A stretch of DNA of 64,000 nucleotides from Fuscovulum ytuae. GTDB lineage: Bacteria > Pseudomonadota > Alphaproteobacteria > Rhodobacterales > Rhodobacteraceae. Position numbers and translations under genes: made by a program. Shown here in pieces: positions 1 through 8,161 of the stretch. The notes under the pieces were generated by a model. That model saw only the letters and a list, made by a program, of their open reading frames with translations. It had not been told where the DNA came from and did no database searches. Location of the stretch: contig NZ_CP124535.1 of assembly GCF_029953595.1 (NCBI RefSeq), forward strand, positions 2,649,001 to 2,713,000, written 5' to 3'. Each line of letters opens with the position of its first letter. The stretch's first letter is position 1.

Positions 1-977
1 TCCCGGCGGACAAAGACGATGGGCACATCAGGGTGCAAGGGGCCAAGGAGGCCGAGTTGTTCCAGACTGCCGGGCGTCGTATCGATGCAGCGGATGGCCC
101 CTTTCTTGGGGCCGTATTTCAAGCGATCCGCAAAATGGTCACGGATGGGTTGGCCAGGCAGGGCGCGCAGGGCGCGGATGGTGCCATCTGCGCCACCAGA
201 CCGATCTACATCGAGGAAGAGGTTATAAAGAACAGAGGTTTCCCCGACTGCATAAAGACTGGGCTGAGACCCAAGCAGCTTTTCCAGAAGCGTCTTGCCC
301 GACCGGGGAAGGCCCGCGATCACGAAAAGGGGGCAGGCGTCAGGTGGGGTCATCGGGGAATGGCGCCGCTGGAAGGCCAAATCGAGTTCCGGCAGCAGGC
401 GGCTGAAGGAATATTCGAGGCGGCGGTTTTCGTGCACGTCTTCGCGCATCCGGCGGTTGCCTTCGTCAAAAAGGCGGAAGGCCAGATCATCTTCGCCGGC
501 GACCATGTGAATCTGGGCGCGCAGGAACCATGTCGAGGCGCGATCATAAGGTTTCATCCCATCGTCATCGGCAGCGCGGACGAGTTGGGTATAGATGTCA
601 TCCTGCGGCGTGATGGTTTCGAAATCCATCAGCTCGCGGATCGAGTTCAGATGGGCAGGATTGTCGCGCAGGATGGCGCGATAGATGGTGGCGCCCTTTT
701 CCCAACGGCGTGCAAGGACGTGGATACGCGCCTGCATGATGCGATGGGTAACAGAGGAGGGGAATAGTTTCGCCGCTTCGCGCGCATTTTCAATTGCAAG
801 ATCAAGCCGTTCCATCGCGATGAAGGAGCGGGTGCGTATCTTCCACGCCTCGGCCTGTTTACGATCGATGCGGGTGACTTCGTTGCACAGGATGATCGCC
901 TGTTCGAAGCGTCCGTCTTCTTCTGCTTCGTCGGCATCTTCCAGCTTGTCTGCGAGGGCGTCTTGCAGGCTGCTCAC
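1..977 (-). CDS. TPR-containing sulfotransferase, 3' end cut by window edge
   Basis: The reading frame runs leftward off the window, so the C-terminus is missing. The N-terminal 200 or so residues are helical and TPR-like (for example AEAWKIRTRSFIAMERLDLA). They are followed by a clear sulfotransferase 5'-phosphosulfate-binding loop, VIAGLPRSGKTLLEKLLG, at about residues 215-232, and by a GETSVLYN segment. This matches the TPR plus Sulfotransfer family, predicted to move a sulfuryl group from PAPS to an unknown acceptor. An in-frame stop lies upstream and no ATG fits the N-terminus, so I place the start at GTG 977. That start is tentative because the ribosome-binding site is weak. The acceptor substrate cannot be told from sequence. 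Confidence 0.8.
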   Translation of the reverse strand, partial: MSSLQDALADKLEDADEAEEDGRFEQAIILCNEVTRIDRKQAEAWKIRTRSFIAMERLDLAIENAREAAKLFPSSVTHRIMQARIHVLARRWEKGATIYRAILRDNPAHLNSIRELMDFETITPQDDIYTQLVRAADDDGMKPYDRASTWFLRAQIHMVAGEDDLAFRLFDEGNRRMREDVHENRRLEYSFSRLLPELDLAFQRRHSPMTPPDACPLFVIAGLPRSGKTLLEKLLGSQPSLYAVGETSVLYNLFLDVDRSGGADGTIRALRALPGQPIRDHFADRLKYGPKKGAIRCIDTTPGSLEQLGLLGPLHPDVPIVFVRR

Positions 978-1096
978 ACTCTGGTCCGTTTCTTGATCTT
1001 GGTATGCGGTCGATAAGGCCTTGAGTTGGACGTCAGGTCAAGGCAGGCAGACCGGCAGGGCCGCGAAGTGGCAAGGCCCTGCACAAACGGGAGCGA

Positions 1097-1732
1097 TCAG
1101 CTGTTGGGTAGAATCCCCCCGGCCATGACCGATACCCAGCGCGACGGTTGGCGCGGATCTTGCAGACGCAGGAAAGTGTAGCCGGTTTTCTGCCACGGCA
1201 GGATGCGGCTGTTCATGTTATCGAGGACGAGGTCCTGCGTTCCGGTGCGAAGGATGAGAACGGCATGGGGTTGGCGCTTGCGATCCAGCACGACGGCAAT
1301 GAGAAGTTGCTCCGCAGGGATTCCCACGCGGATCAGTTCGCGCTTTTTGTAAAGCGCGTAATCTTCGCAGTCGCCGCCGCGCGCGGTGGGAAGGGACCAG
1401 CGTTCCATGATGCGGTATTGGTTCAAGTCCGAGATCGGCCGGATGCTGCGATTGGCGCGGGAGTTCACGGTGCGCACCGTTTGCATCAGCGCGTCATCGA
1501 CCAGAATGGTGCGGTTGGATTTCGCACAGGCCCAGTCATACGTCGCGCAAATGCCCTGTGCGCCAGGGGGGGGCGTCACCTCAGCCCGGATTGGGATGAT
1601 GTCGGCCGAAGGGCGACGCGCATCGATAGCCATGGCGGGCATGGTGGCAGCCATACCGAGCAGAACGGCAAGCACGGCGGCCCCTGCGCGATGCGCAAAG
1701 AAGTGCCGGAAACGGTGCGGGCGAGCGAGCAT
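1097..1732 (-). CDS. LapG-like transglutaminase-like cysteine proteinase (BTLCP)
   Basis: A 211-residue exported protein with an N-terminal signal peptide (hydrophobic stretch about residues 17-35, ending AMA). It carries the bacterial transglutaminase-like cysteine proteinase triad: Cys122 in GGDCEDYA, His156 in QPHAVL and Asp171 in LDNM. Family members include LapG, the periplasmic protease that releases large surface adhesins under c-di-GMP control through LapD. Neither a LapD nor an adhesin gene is nearby, so that role is only inferred. I chose ATG 1732, which has GGGGA just upstream. A TTG at 1801 would add 23 residues with no signal-peptide character. Confidence 0.8.
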   Translation of the reverse strand: MLARPHRFRHFFAHRAGAAVLAVLLGMAATMPAMAIDARRPSADIIPIRAEVTPPPGAQGICATYDWACAKSNRTILVDDALMQTVRTVNSRANRSIRPISDLNQYRIMERWSLPTARGGDCEDYALYKKRELIRVGIPAEQLLIAVVLDRKRQPHAVLILRTGTQDLVLDNMNSRILPWQKTGYTFLRLQDPRQPSRWVSVMAGGILPNS

Positions 1733-1902
1733 GGTGGTCCCCGAAGATAAGCAGAGCAGCGGGGACAGAGGACATTTTGCAGGCGGCGTGGGTGGGGCCA
1801 AAAAAAGGCAATATCAGCACATCTCTGGGACGGAGAAGGGGCAGAATTGCAACCAATAGGGGTAGTTAGGGGAAGAACTCGCTTATTGGTTATAAATTAG
1901 CA

Positions 1903-3804
1903 TCAGTGACGGGCATCCGTTCGTATGGGGTCGAACAGCAGACGTAGCCCATTTAAGACCACAAGAAGCGTGCCACCTTCGTGCCCGATCACCGCTAGGG
2001 GAAGCGGAAGGTCGAAGAACAGGCCCCCGATGACCAGAAGGACCATCGCGCCCAGCGCGAAGGCAAGGTTCTGGCGGATGATGCGCGCGGTGCGGCGGGC
2101 GAGGTGATGGGCGGCGGCAAGGCGTTCCATGTTTTCGGACAAAAGCGCGACCTCGGCGGCCTGAAGTGCCACTTCGCTTCCGGCAGCGCCCATGGCGATG
2201 CCGACATCGGCGCGGGCAAGGGCCGCGGCGTCGTTCACGCCATCGCCAACAAAGGCGACGGGGCCTTCGCGAGCAAGTTCGTCAACCAGCCGAACCTTTT
2301 CGCCGGGCAGAAGATCGGCCTGAATATCCTGCGGGGCAAAGCCGAGCGATTGGCCGATACGCAAGGCGACAGGGCGCCGATCCCCGGTCATCATCCGGAA
2401 TTGGGTGATGCCAGCAGTGCGCAATGCCTCGAGCCCGCGACGGGAGGTTTCGCGGGGCTGATCCGCCACGGTGATTGCGCCCAGAAGACGCGGCCCAGTT
2501 CCAAAATACACGACCGTTTCCGCCCCATCCGCAAGTTCGGCCAAGGCGGGGTGGTCCTCGGTGGCCTGCATTCTGGCAAGCATGCGTGGATTGCCCGCCC
2601 AGACCTGCGCGCCTTCGCATTTGCCGATGATGCCTTCGCTGGGGCTGGAGGTTACTTCGGTGACGGATTTCGGCATCAGGCCCTGTGCTGCGGCCGCGCG
2701 GCGAATGGCGGCGGCAATCGGGTGTTCGGATTGCGATTCAAGTCCTGCCGCAAGGGTCAGAAGACCGTGGGCATCCCCTTCCACGGGCAGCACGCGGGTA
2801 ACCTCGGCCTTGCCGGTGGTAAGGGTGCCCGTCTTGTCGAAGGCGAAGCTTTTCACTTCGGCAAGGCGTTCAAGCGCGGCGCCACCCTTGAACAGGACAC
2901 CACCCCGCGCAGCGGCGGAGAGGGCGGAAAGGATGGCGGCAGGAACGGATATGACGACGGCGCAGGGGCTTGCCGCGACAAGGATGGTGGCGGCACGGTA
3001 AAGGGCATCGGACTCTGGCATCCCAAGGCGGATGAACAGAAGAAAGAGGAGAGATGAGCCGAGAAGGACAGCAATCGTATAGCGCTGGCCGAACCATTCG
3101 GAAAACCGTTCAGAGGGGGCCTTCATTGCCTGCGCCTCTGTTACCATTCGGATCATGCGGGCGACGGTGGATTGCGACAGGGGACGGTCCACGCGCAAGG
3201 CGAGGATAGCGTTCAGGTTGACGGTCGCCTCATGAAGTTTCGCACCGGGTGCCTTTGTTACGGGAAAGGATTCCCCCGTGATGGAAGATTCGTCCAAGGC
3301 GCCTTCGCCTTCGATCAATGTGCCGTCGACGGGAACGCGGGCGCCGGGACGAAGGATGACCGTATCGCCCATGACAAGCGTATCGACGGCGACCTCTTCC
3401 GTTGTGCCGTCATCGCGGCGAAGGACCGCTGTTTCCGGGCGCAGGGCCATCAGGGCCTCGACCGCGCGGCGGGCCTTGCCCATCGCCCGATCTTCGAGCG
3501 TGCCGGAAAGGGAGAAAAGGGTGAGAAGCACCGCCCCTTCCAAAGCCGATCCAACAGCGGCGGCAGTCAAGGCAGCGATGACCATGAGAAGGTCGATATC
3601 CAGCACCTTTTCGACCCAAAGCGCGCGCAGAGCTGAGGCGGCCGCTGGAATGCCGCCTGCAAGATAGACAGCCCAGAGAGCAGGTGATGCAACGGCAGGC
3701 GGTAGGGTAAGAAAAAAGGAACCGGCAAGAACGATGACCATTCCCGCGACGGTGATCACGGTGAGGAAAAGTCCTAGTCGATCATCCGTAAACAGTTCCT
3801 TCAT
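1903..3804 (-). CDS. P1B-4-type heavy-metal-exporting P-type ATPase
   Basis: An inner-membrane metal pump of 633 residues from ATG 3804. The actuator loop TGES is at about 176-179, the intramembrane metal-binding SPC at 279-281, the phosphorylated Asp323 in DKTGT, and a late HEGGT at about 608. SPC together with HEGG(T/S) is the signature of the P1B-4 subgroup, whose studied members export Co2+, Zn2+ or Fe2+. There is no N-terminal metal-binding ferredoxin-like domain, as is usual for the subgroup. A TTG at 3873 would add 23 residues, but a dyad at 3815-3846 that looks regulatory lies inside that extension, so I prefer 3804. The metal is not certain. Confidence 0.88.
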   Translation of the reverse strand: MKELFTDDRLGLFLTVITVAGMVIVLAGSFFLTLPPAVASPALWAVYLAGGIPAAASALRALWVEKVLDIDLLMVIAALTAAAVGSALEGAVLLTLFSLSGTLEDRAMGKARRAVEALMALRPETAVLRRDDGTTEEVAVDTLVMGDTVILRPGARVPVDGTLIEGEGALDESSITGESFPVTKAPGAKLHEATVNLNAILALRVDRPLSQSTVARMIRMVTEAQAMKAPSERFSEWFGQRYTIAVLLGSSLLFLLFIRLGMPESDALYRAATILVAASPCAVVISVPAAILSALSAAARGGVLFKGGAALERLAEVKSFAFDKTGTLTTGKAEVTRVLPVEGDAHGLLTLAAGLESQSEHPIAAAIRRAAAAQGLMPKSVTEVTSSPSEGIIGKCEGAQVWAGNPRMLARMQATEDHPALAELADGAETVVYFGTGPRLLGAITVADQPRETSRRGLEALRTAGITQFRMMTGDRRPVALRIGQSLGFAPQDIQADLLPGEKVRLVDELAREGPVAFVGDGVNDAAALARADVGIAMGAAGSEVALQAAEVALLSENMERLAAAHHLARRTARIIRQNLAFALGAMVLLVIGGLFFDLPLPLAVIGHEGGTLLVVLNGLRLLFDPIRTDARH

Positions 3805-3814
3805 GATTGCATGA

Positions 3815-3846
3815 TTATCGCAGTGCAGGGCTTGGACAAGCGATAA
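3815..3846. promoter_or_regulatory. Inverted repeat in the promoter region of the metal ATPase
   Basis: TTATCGC at 3815-3821 and GCGATAA at 3840-3846 form a perfect 7-bp inverted repeat with an 18-bp spacer. It lies just upstream of the ATPase ATG, in the divergent gap with the hybrid kinase. On the minus strand GATAAT (3819-3814) could be a -10 box. That would put the transcription start almost on the ATG, which has no Shine-Dalgarno sequence, and would suggest a leaderless message. A metal-responsive repressor or activator site is plausible, but no regulator gene sits beside it. Confidence 0.4.
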
Positions 3847-3970
3847 CACCCAATCCGGCAACGCTGCGTGCAACCTATGGGATATTGTGAATCAGGATCG
3901 GTTGATGTTTATGAATCCTCGGGTGTGGGCCTGCCGCAGTTTGGCTGTGGCCGGAAGGCAGGAGGATAGG

Positions 3971-6900
3971 GTGCCCGAAGAGATTTCGGTCGTTCGGATG
4001 CTCAATGAGCTGGTGCGGACGCCACTTCCGGGCCTCGATGAGGCTGTAAGCCGCTGTATCGCGCAGTTGGCCGAGGTTTCCGGTGCAAACTGGGCCTGCC
4101 TTTATCGTATGGAAGAGGCGCACCTTCGGAAGCGCAGCAGTTATATTGCGCCGGGACACGAGGCCATCGAATGCGATGGCGACAGGCTGTTGCAGCCGCT
4201 GCTGCCCGAGTTGATTGCGAACCGACCTGTCCATGTGGCTGACCGGACCGCCCTGCCCGCCGATAATCCATTGCACGAAGTGGCCGTCTGCGGTGCCCTT
4301 TTGGTGCTGCCGATCAATGAAAACGGGAAACTGACCGGTGTTCTGGCTTTTGTGTTCGCAACGCCGCAAACCGATTTTGGCCCCATCAAGATCGACCGGA
4401 TGAAGGCGGCGGCGGAGGTCCTGGAAACGGTGCTGGCCCGCCGCGAAACAGAAATGCGCTATCTGGAAACGTCGCGGCGCATGGAGGCGACGCTTTCCGC
4501 ACTGCCCGATCTGCTGTTTGAGGTGACCGCAGATGGGCGGTTCTCTGGTTTCGTGGCCGGACCAAGGCATCTGATGATTGTGTCGCCGGAAAAGCTGCAG
4601 GGGCAGAGCTTTGCCAAATTGCTGCCGCCCAAGGTGACCCGAATCGTGCAGGGTGCGCTTGAACGGGCCTTGAGCGAGGGCCGGGTGGAGGGTGTGCGCT
4701 ATCGGCTGGATCTGCCGGACGGGCCGCATTGGTTTGAATTGACGGGTGCAATGAAGCCGTCGGATGCCCCCGATACGCCGCCAAACGTCATCTTTCTTGT
4801 GCGGGACGTGACCGCCGACACGCGCATGCGCGACGAGGTGACCCAGCTGGGCAAGATCGTCGAGGCGATGTCAAACCTCGTGTGTATCATTGATCTGGAT
4901 GAGAAGGTCGTCTGGTGCAACGCGGCCTTCGAAAAGCAGACTGGTTGGAGTCTTGATGAGCTGCGCGGGCGTAACTTGGGCGAGGTGATCCGCGTTCCGG
5001 GCAACGATCCCAAGAATGTCGAGGCCGTCCGCGAGGCGATGCGCCAGCGTGAGCCTTATTCGGGCACGACGATCAATCAGGATCGGTGGGGGAATCGCTA
5101 TTGGATCGATTTCAACGTGGTGCCTTTGCACGATGCGCAGGGTGATCTGGCAGGTTTCGTGACGATTGAGACGGTGATCACCAAGCTGAAGGAGCAGGAA
5201 GCGGCCATGGCGGGCCTTGCCCGTAGCGCGACAGAGGCGCGCGAACGGCTAGAAAACGCGGTGCGCGCCCTGCCCGATGCGGTGATCATCCTTGATGATC
5301 AGGAGCGTGTCGTGGTCGCCAATGGTGCCTATGCCAACATGCTGCCGGGGATGGCCCCATTTGTGCGACCGGGTGCGAAGTTGGAAATGACCCTTCGCAA
5401 GGGCGTTGAGCTTGGAATTTTTGGCCCCTGCTCATCCCCCGAAGAGGCCGAGGCTTGGGTTGCCGAACGGATGGCCACCTATCGGAAACCCTTTGATCAA
5501 GACGAGGTGCAACTGCCGGATGGCCGTTGGATGCGCCGTCTGCACACCCGAACGTCAGACGGTGGCATCGTCGCCATCGCCATCGATGTGACAGCGCGGC
5601 ACAATCAGATTGCCGCGCTGGATTCCGCCAATCAGGAACTGAGTGCAGCACTTGAGAAGCGCGATCAGGCCGAGCGCAATCTACGAAGCATCATCGACGG
5701 GGCGGCGGTCGGCACATGGGAATGGGATATCGCCAACGATGTGCTGCGGGTGGGGGGCCGCTGGGCCGAGATGTTGGGCCGCGACAAATCGGAATCCGGT
5801 CTCTTTACCTTGTCTGAATTCCGCGCCTCGATCCATCCGGATGATGTGGTGTTGCTGCCCAATCCGTTTCGAGATGACCTTGAATTGGGCGAAAGATTTC
5901 ATGAGATCGAATTCCGGCTGCGCCATGATGATGGCGGCTGGGTGTGGGTGCTTTCGCGGTCGCGGGTGACAGAGCGGGCTGCGGACGGCACTCCCCTTCG
6001 TATGGCGGGGGTTCATCTGGATATCTCGGACCGCAAGCGGCTGGAACAGCAGTTGCAGGCCGGGCGCGCCTATCTGTCTGAGGTGATGGATACATCCATC
6101 GCGGCACTGGCGGTTCTGAATGAGCGTGGGGCCATGACCTATGCCAATCAGGAAGCAGAGCGAATTCTGCGGCTGGAAAGATCGGCCCTCCGCGGCCGTC
6201 TTTACAACGATCCAAAATGGCAGCTTCAGCGGCTGGATGGCACGCCCCTACCGGATGAAGAACTGCCATTCCGGCAGGCTTTGGCCCATGGTGGGATCGT
6301 GCGTGACATTCGCTTTGCCGTCCATTTGCAGGACGGGACGCGGCGGGTTCTTTCGGCGAATGCGGTTCCCTTGATGCCAGCCGATGGCGGGCAGCATGTC
6401 GTTGTATCCTTTTCCGACATCACGGATGAACTGGCCTCCACCGCCCGGTTGGAAGAAGCGCGCGCCAAGGCGGAAGAGATGAGCCGCGCGAAATCGATCT
6501 TCCTTGCCAATATGAGCCACGAGATCCGGACACCTTTGAACGGGGTCTTGGGGATGGCAGAAGTACTGGACAGCCTTGTGGGAGTGCCGGAACAAAAGCA
6601 AATGGTCGCGACCATCCGTCGTTCGGGCGAGACACTGTTGACGGTGCTGAACTCGATCCTCGACATGTCGAAGATCGAGGCCGGGAAAATGGAACTGGAA
6701 CGGGTTCCGATGGTGCTGTCGGATATTCTTGCCCAAGTCGAAGCGCTGCATCGGGTGAAGGCCGAAGAAAAGGGGTTGGAATTGCAAGTTCTGACCAGCG
6801 CGGGGGCCGATCTTCCGCGCATAGGCGACCCGCATAGGTTGACTCAGATCCTGAACAACCTTTTGAGCAATGCGATCAAGTTCACCGAATCCGGGCGGGT

Positions 6901-7615
6901 GCGGCTAAAGCTGTCTTGCCGCCCGGGCAAGCCCATCAACATAGATGTTTCGGACACCGGTGTCGGCATGACCGAAGCACAGCTTTCCCGTGTCTTTGAG
7001 AGTTTCGAACAGGCCGATGGGTCGATGACCCGGCGCTTTGGTGGCACCGGTCTGGGCCTTTCGATCGTGCGGCAACTGGTTGTCCTGATGGGGGGGATGA
7101 TCTCGCTTCAAAGCCAAACGGGGGAAGGGACACAAGTGCGCGTCGTGATCCCCTTGCCAGAAGCAGAGATTGGATCGGTGTCGGTTCCCGAACCGGATGA
7201 AGCGCCCGACATCTCTGCGCTTCAGGGGCGTAACCTGCTGATCGCCGATGACAATGTCACCAATCGGATGGTTCTAGCGGAAATGCTTGGCCATAGCGGA
7301 TTGCGGACCACGATGGTGGAGAACGGGCTAGAGGCCGTGACAGCATGGGAACGGGCGCAGGCGCAGGAAAGCCCGTTTGACCTGTTGCTTCTGGATATTA
7401 CCATGCCTGTCATGGATGGAATGCGCGCGCTTGCCGAAATCCGTGAACGTGAAGGTCATTCTGGGAACGCCCCTGTTCCTGCGATTGCAGTGACGGCGAA
7501 CGCCATGCCCAATCAGGTTGCCGATTACATCATGGGGGGCTTTGACACGCATCTGGCAAAACCGTTCAAGCGGAAAGAACTGCTTCATGCCGTGAAAACA
7601 CTGTTGCGGGGTTGA
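3971..7615 (+). CDS. Hybrid sensor histidine kinase (GAF, five PAS, HisKA, HATPase, receiver)
   Basis: A 1214-residue soluble hybrid kinase with no membrane segment, so it senses an internal signal. From the GTG 3971 start I see a GAF-like domain (about 5-160), PAS-like domains beginning near 170, 293, 426, 570 and 700, a HisKA H-box with His850 in MSHEIRTPLNG, an ATPase with N-box (NNLLSNAIKF, about 960) and G boxes (DTGVGM, GGTGLGL), and a C-terminal receiver with phospho-acceptor Asp1142 in LLLDITMPVMDG. GTG 3971 has a perfect AGGAGG five bases upstream. An earlier in-frame GTG at 3887 lacks such a site. The core closely resembles the kinase at 8162, which suggests duplication. Confidence 0.9.
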   Translation: MPEEISVVRMLNELVRTPLPGLDEAVSRCIAQLAEVSGANWACLYRMEEAHLRKRSSYIAPGHEAIECDGDRLLQPLLPELIANRPVHVADRTALPADNPLHEVAVCGALLVLPINENGKLTGVLAFVFATPQTDFGPIKIDRMKAAAEVLETVLARRETEMRYLETSRRMEATLSALPDLLFEVTADGRFSGFVAGPRHLMIVSPEKLQGQSFAKLLPPKVTRIVQGALERALSEGRVEGVRYRLDLPDGPHWFELTGAMKPSDAPDTPPNVIFLVRDVTADTRMRDEVTQLGKIVEAMSNLVCIIDLDEKVVWCNAAFEKQTGWSLDELRGRNLGEVIRVPGNDPKNVEAVREAMRQREPYSGTTINQDRWGNRYWIDFNVVPLHDAQGDLAGFVTIETVITKLKEQEAAMAGLARSATEARERLENAVRALPDAVIILDDQERVVVANGAYANMLPGMAPFVRPGAKLEMTLRKGVELGIFGPCSSPEEAEAWVAERMATYRKPFDQDEVQLPDGRWMRRLHTRTSDGGIVAIAIDVTARHNQIAALDSANQELSAALEKRDQAERNLRSIIDGAAVGTWEWDIANDVLRVGGRWAEMLGRDKSESGLFTLSEFRASIHPDDVVLLPNPFRDDLELGERFHEIEFRLRHDDGGWVWVLSRSRVTERAADGTPLRMAGVHLDISDRKRLEQQLQAGRAYLSEVMDTSIAALAVLNERGAMTYANQEAERILRLERSALRGRLYNDPKWQLQRLDGTPLPDEELPFRQALAHGGIVRDIRFAVHLQDGTRRVLSANAVPLMPADGGQHVVVSFSDITDELASTARLEEARAKAEEMSRAKSIFLANMSHEIRTPLNGVLGMAEVLDSLVGVPEQKQMVATIRRSGETLLTVLNSILDMSKIEAGKMELERVPMVLSDILAQVEALHRVKAEEKGLELQVLTSAGADLPRIGDPHRLTQILNNLLSNAIKFTESGRVRLKLSCRPGKPINIDVSDTGVGMTEAQLSRVFESFEQADGSMTRRFGGTGLGLSIVRQLVVLMGGMISLQSQTGEGTQVRVVIPLPEAEIGSVSVPEPDEAPDISALQGRNLLIADDNVTNRMVLAEMLGHSGLRTTMVENGLEAVTAWERAQAQESPFDLLLLDITMPVMDGMRALAEIREREGHSGNAPVPAIAVTANAMPNQVADYIMGGFDTHLAKPFKRKELLHAVKTLLRG

Positions 7616-7756
7616 AGCGATTTTCCACCGAAATATCGCTTGATCGTAAGTGGGAATCTGGTTCTGTGTTAAGACGTATTTCTATCCCTGATTTGACCAC
7701 ATTATCGCCCATGAGTTGTGGTGCGGTGGAATTGGGCTAGTTATTGTAAACAGGGC

Positions 7757-8158
7757 ATGTGCATGAACGCTGCGACGTATCAGCAGAAGTATCGCGTCCT
7801 CCTTGCGGAGGATGATGAGGTGAACCAGCAGATTGTGATGGCGTTCCTGTCGGCAGCGCCCCATATCGAACTAACTATCGTCGGCGATGGGCGCAGCGCG
7901 TTGGAGGCTGCGCTGGGCACGAAGTATGATTTGATGCTGTTCGATCACAATATGCCCCATATCACGGGTGATCGGGTGATCCGCTATCTTCGGTCTGGAA
8001 ACTCGAGCAATGCAGCGACGCCCGTCATCCGTTTCACCGCTGATGCGGATCGGGTGGATATCCGGACACAGGATGGATTGATCGATGCCATCCTGCCCAA
8101 ACCCCTGAAGGCCGAGACATTCCTTTCGACGATCGAATCCATTCTGCAACTGGGGTGA
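7757..8158 (+). CDS. Stand-alone receiver-domain response regulator
   Basis: A single CheY-like receiver of 133 residues with no output domain. The acidic pair is in LLAEDDEVNQ, the phospho-acceptor is Asp63 in LFDHNMP, the switch residue is Thr94 and the conserved Lys is K115 in LPKPL. It lies between two hybrid kinases, and its stop is three bases before the second kinase's GTG, so it is probably co-transcribed with that kinase and acts as a shuttle or phosphate sink. The ATGs at 7757 and 7763 are both possible starts; an upstream in-frame start at 7718 would add unconserved residues. Confidence 0.8.
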   Translation: MCMNAATYQQKYRVLLAEDDEVNQQIVMAFLSAAPHIELTIVGDGRSALEAALGTKYDLMLFDHNMPHITGDRVIRYLRSGNSSNAATPVIRFTADADRVDIRTQDGLIDAILPKPLKAETFLSTIESILQLG

Positions 8159-8161
8159 TCC

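Noticed and set aside
33-767. A 244-codon rightward frame at the window start
   Set aside because: The opposite strand encodes a clear sulfotransferase P-loop and TPR region across the same bases.
3875-4729. A 284-codon leftward frame opposite the first hybrid kinase
   Set aside because: It overlaps the GAF and PAS coding region antisense and shows no domain. The codon pattern favours the plus strand.
7613-7641. Inverted repeat AAGCGAT/ATCGCTT after the first hybrid kinase, considered as a terminator
   Set aside because: The stem is only seven AT-containing pairs with a 13-base loop and no T-run, so it is too weak to call.
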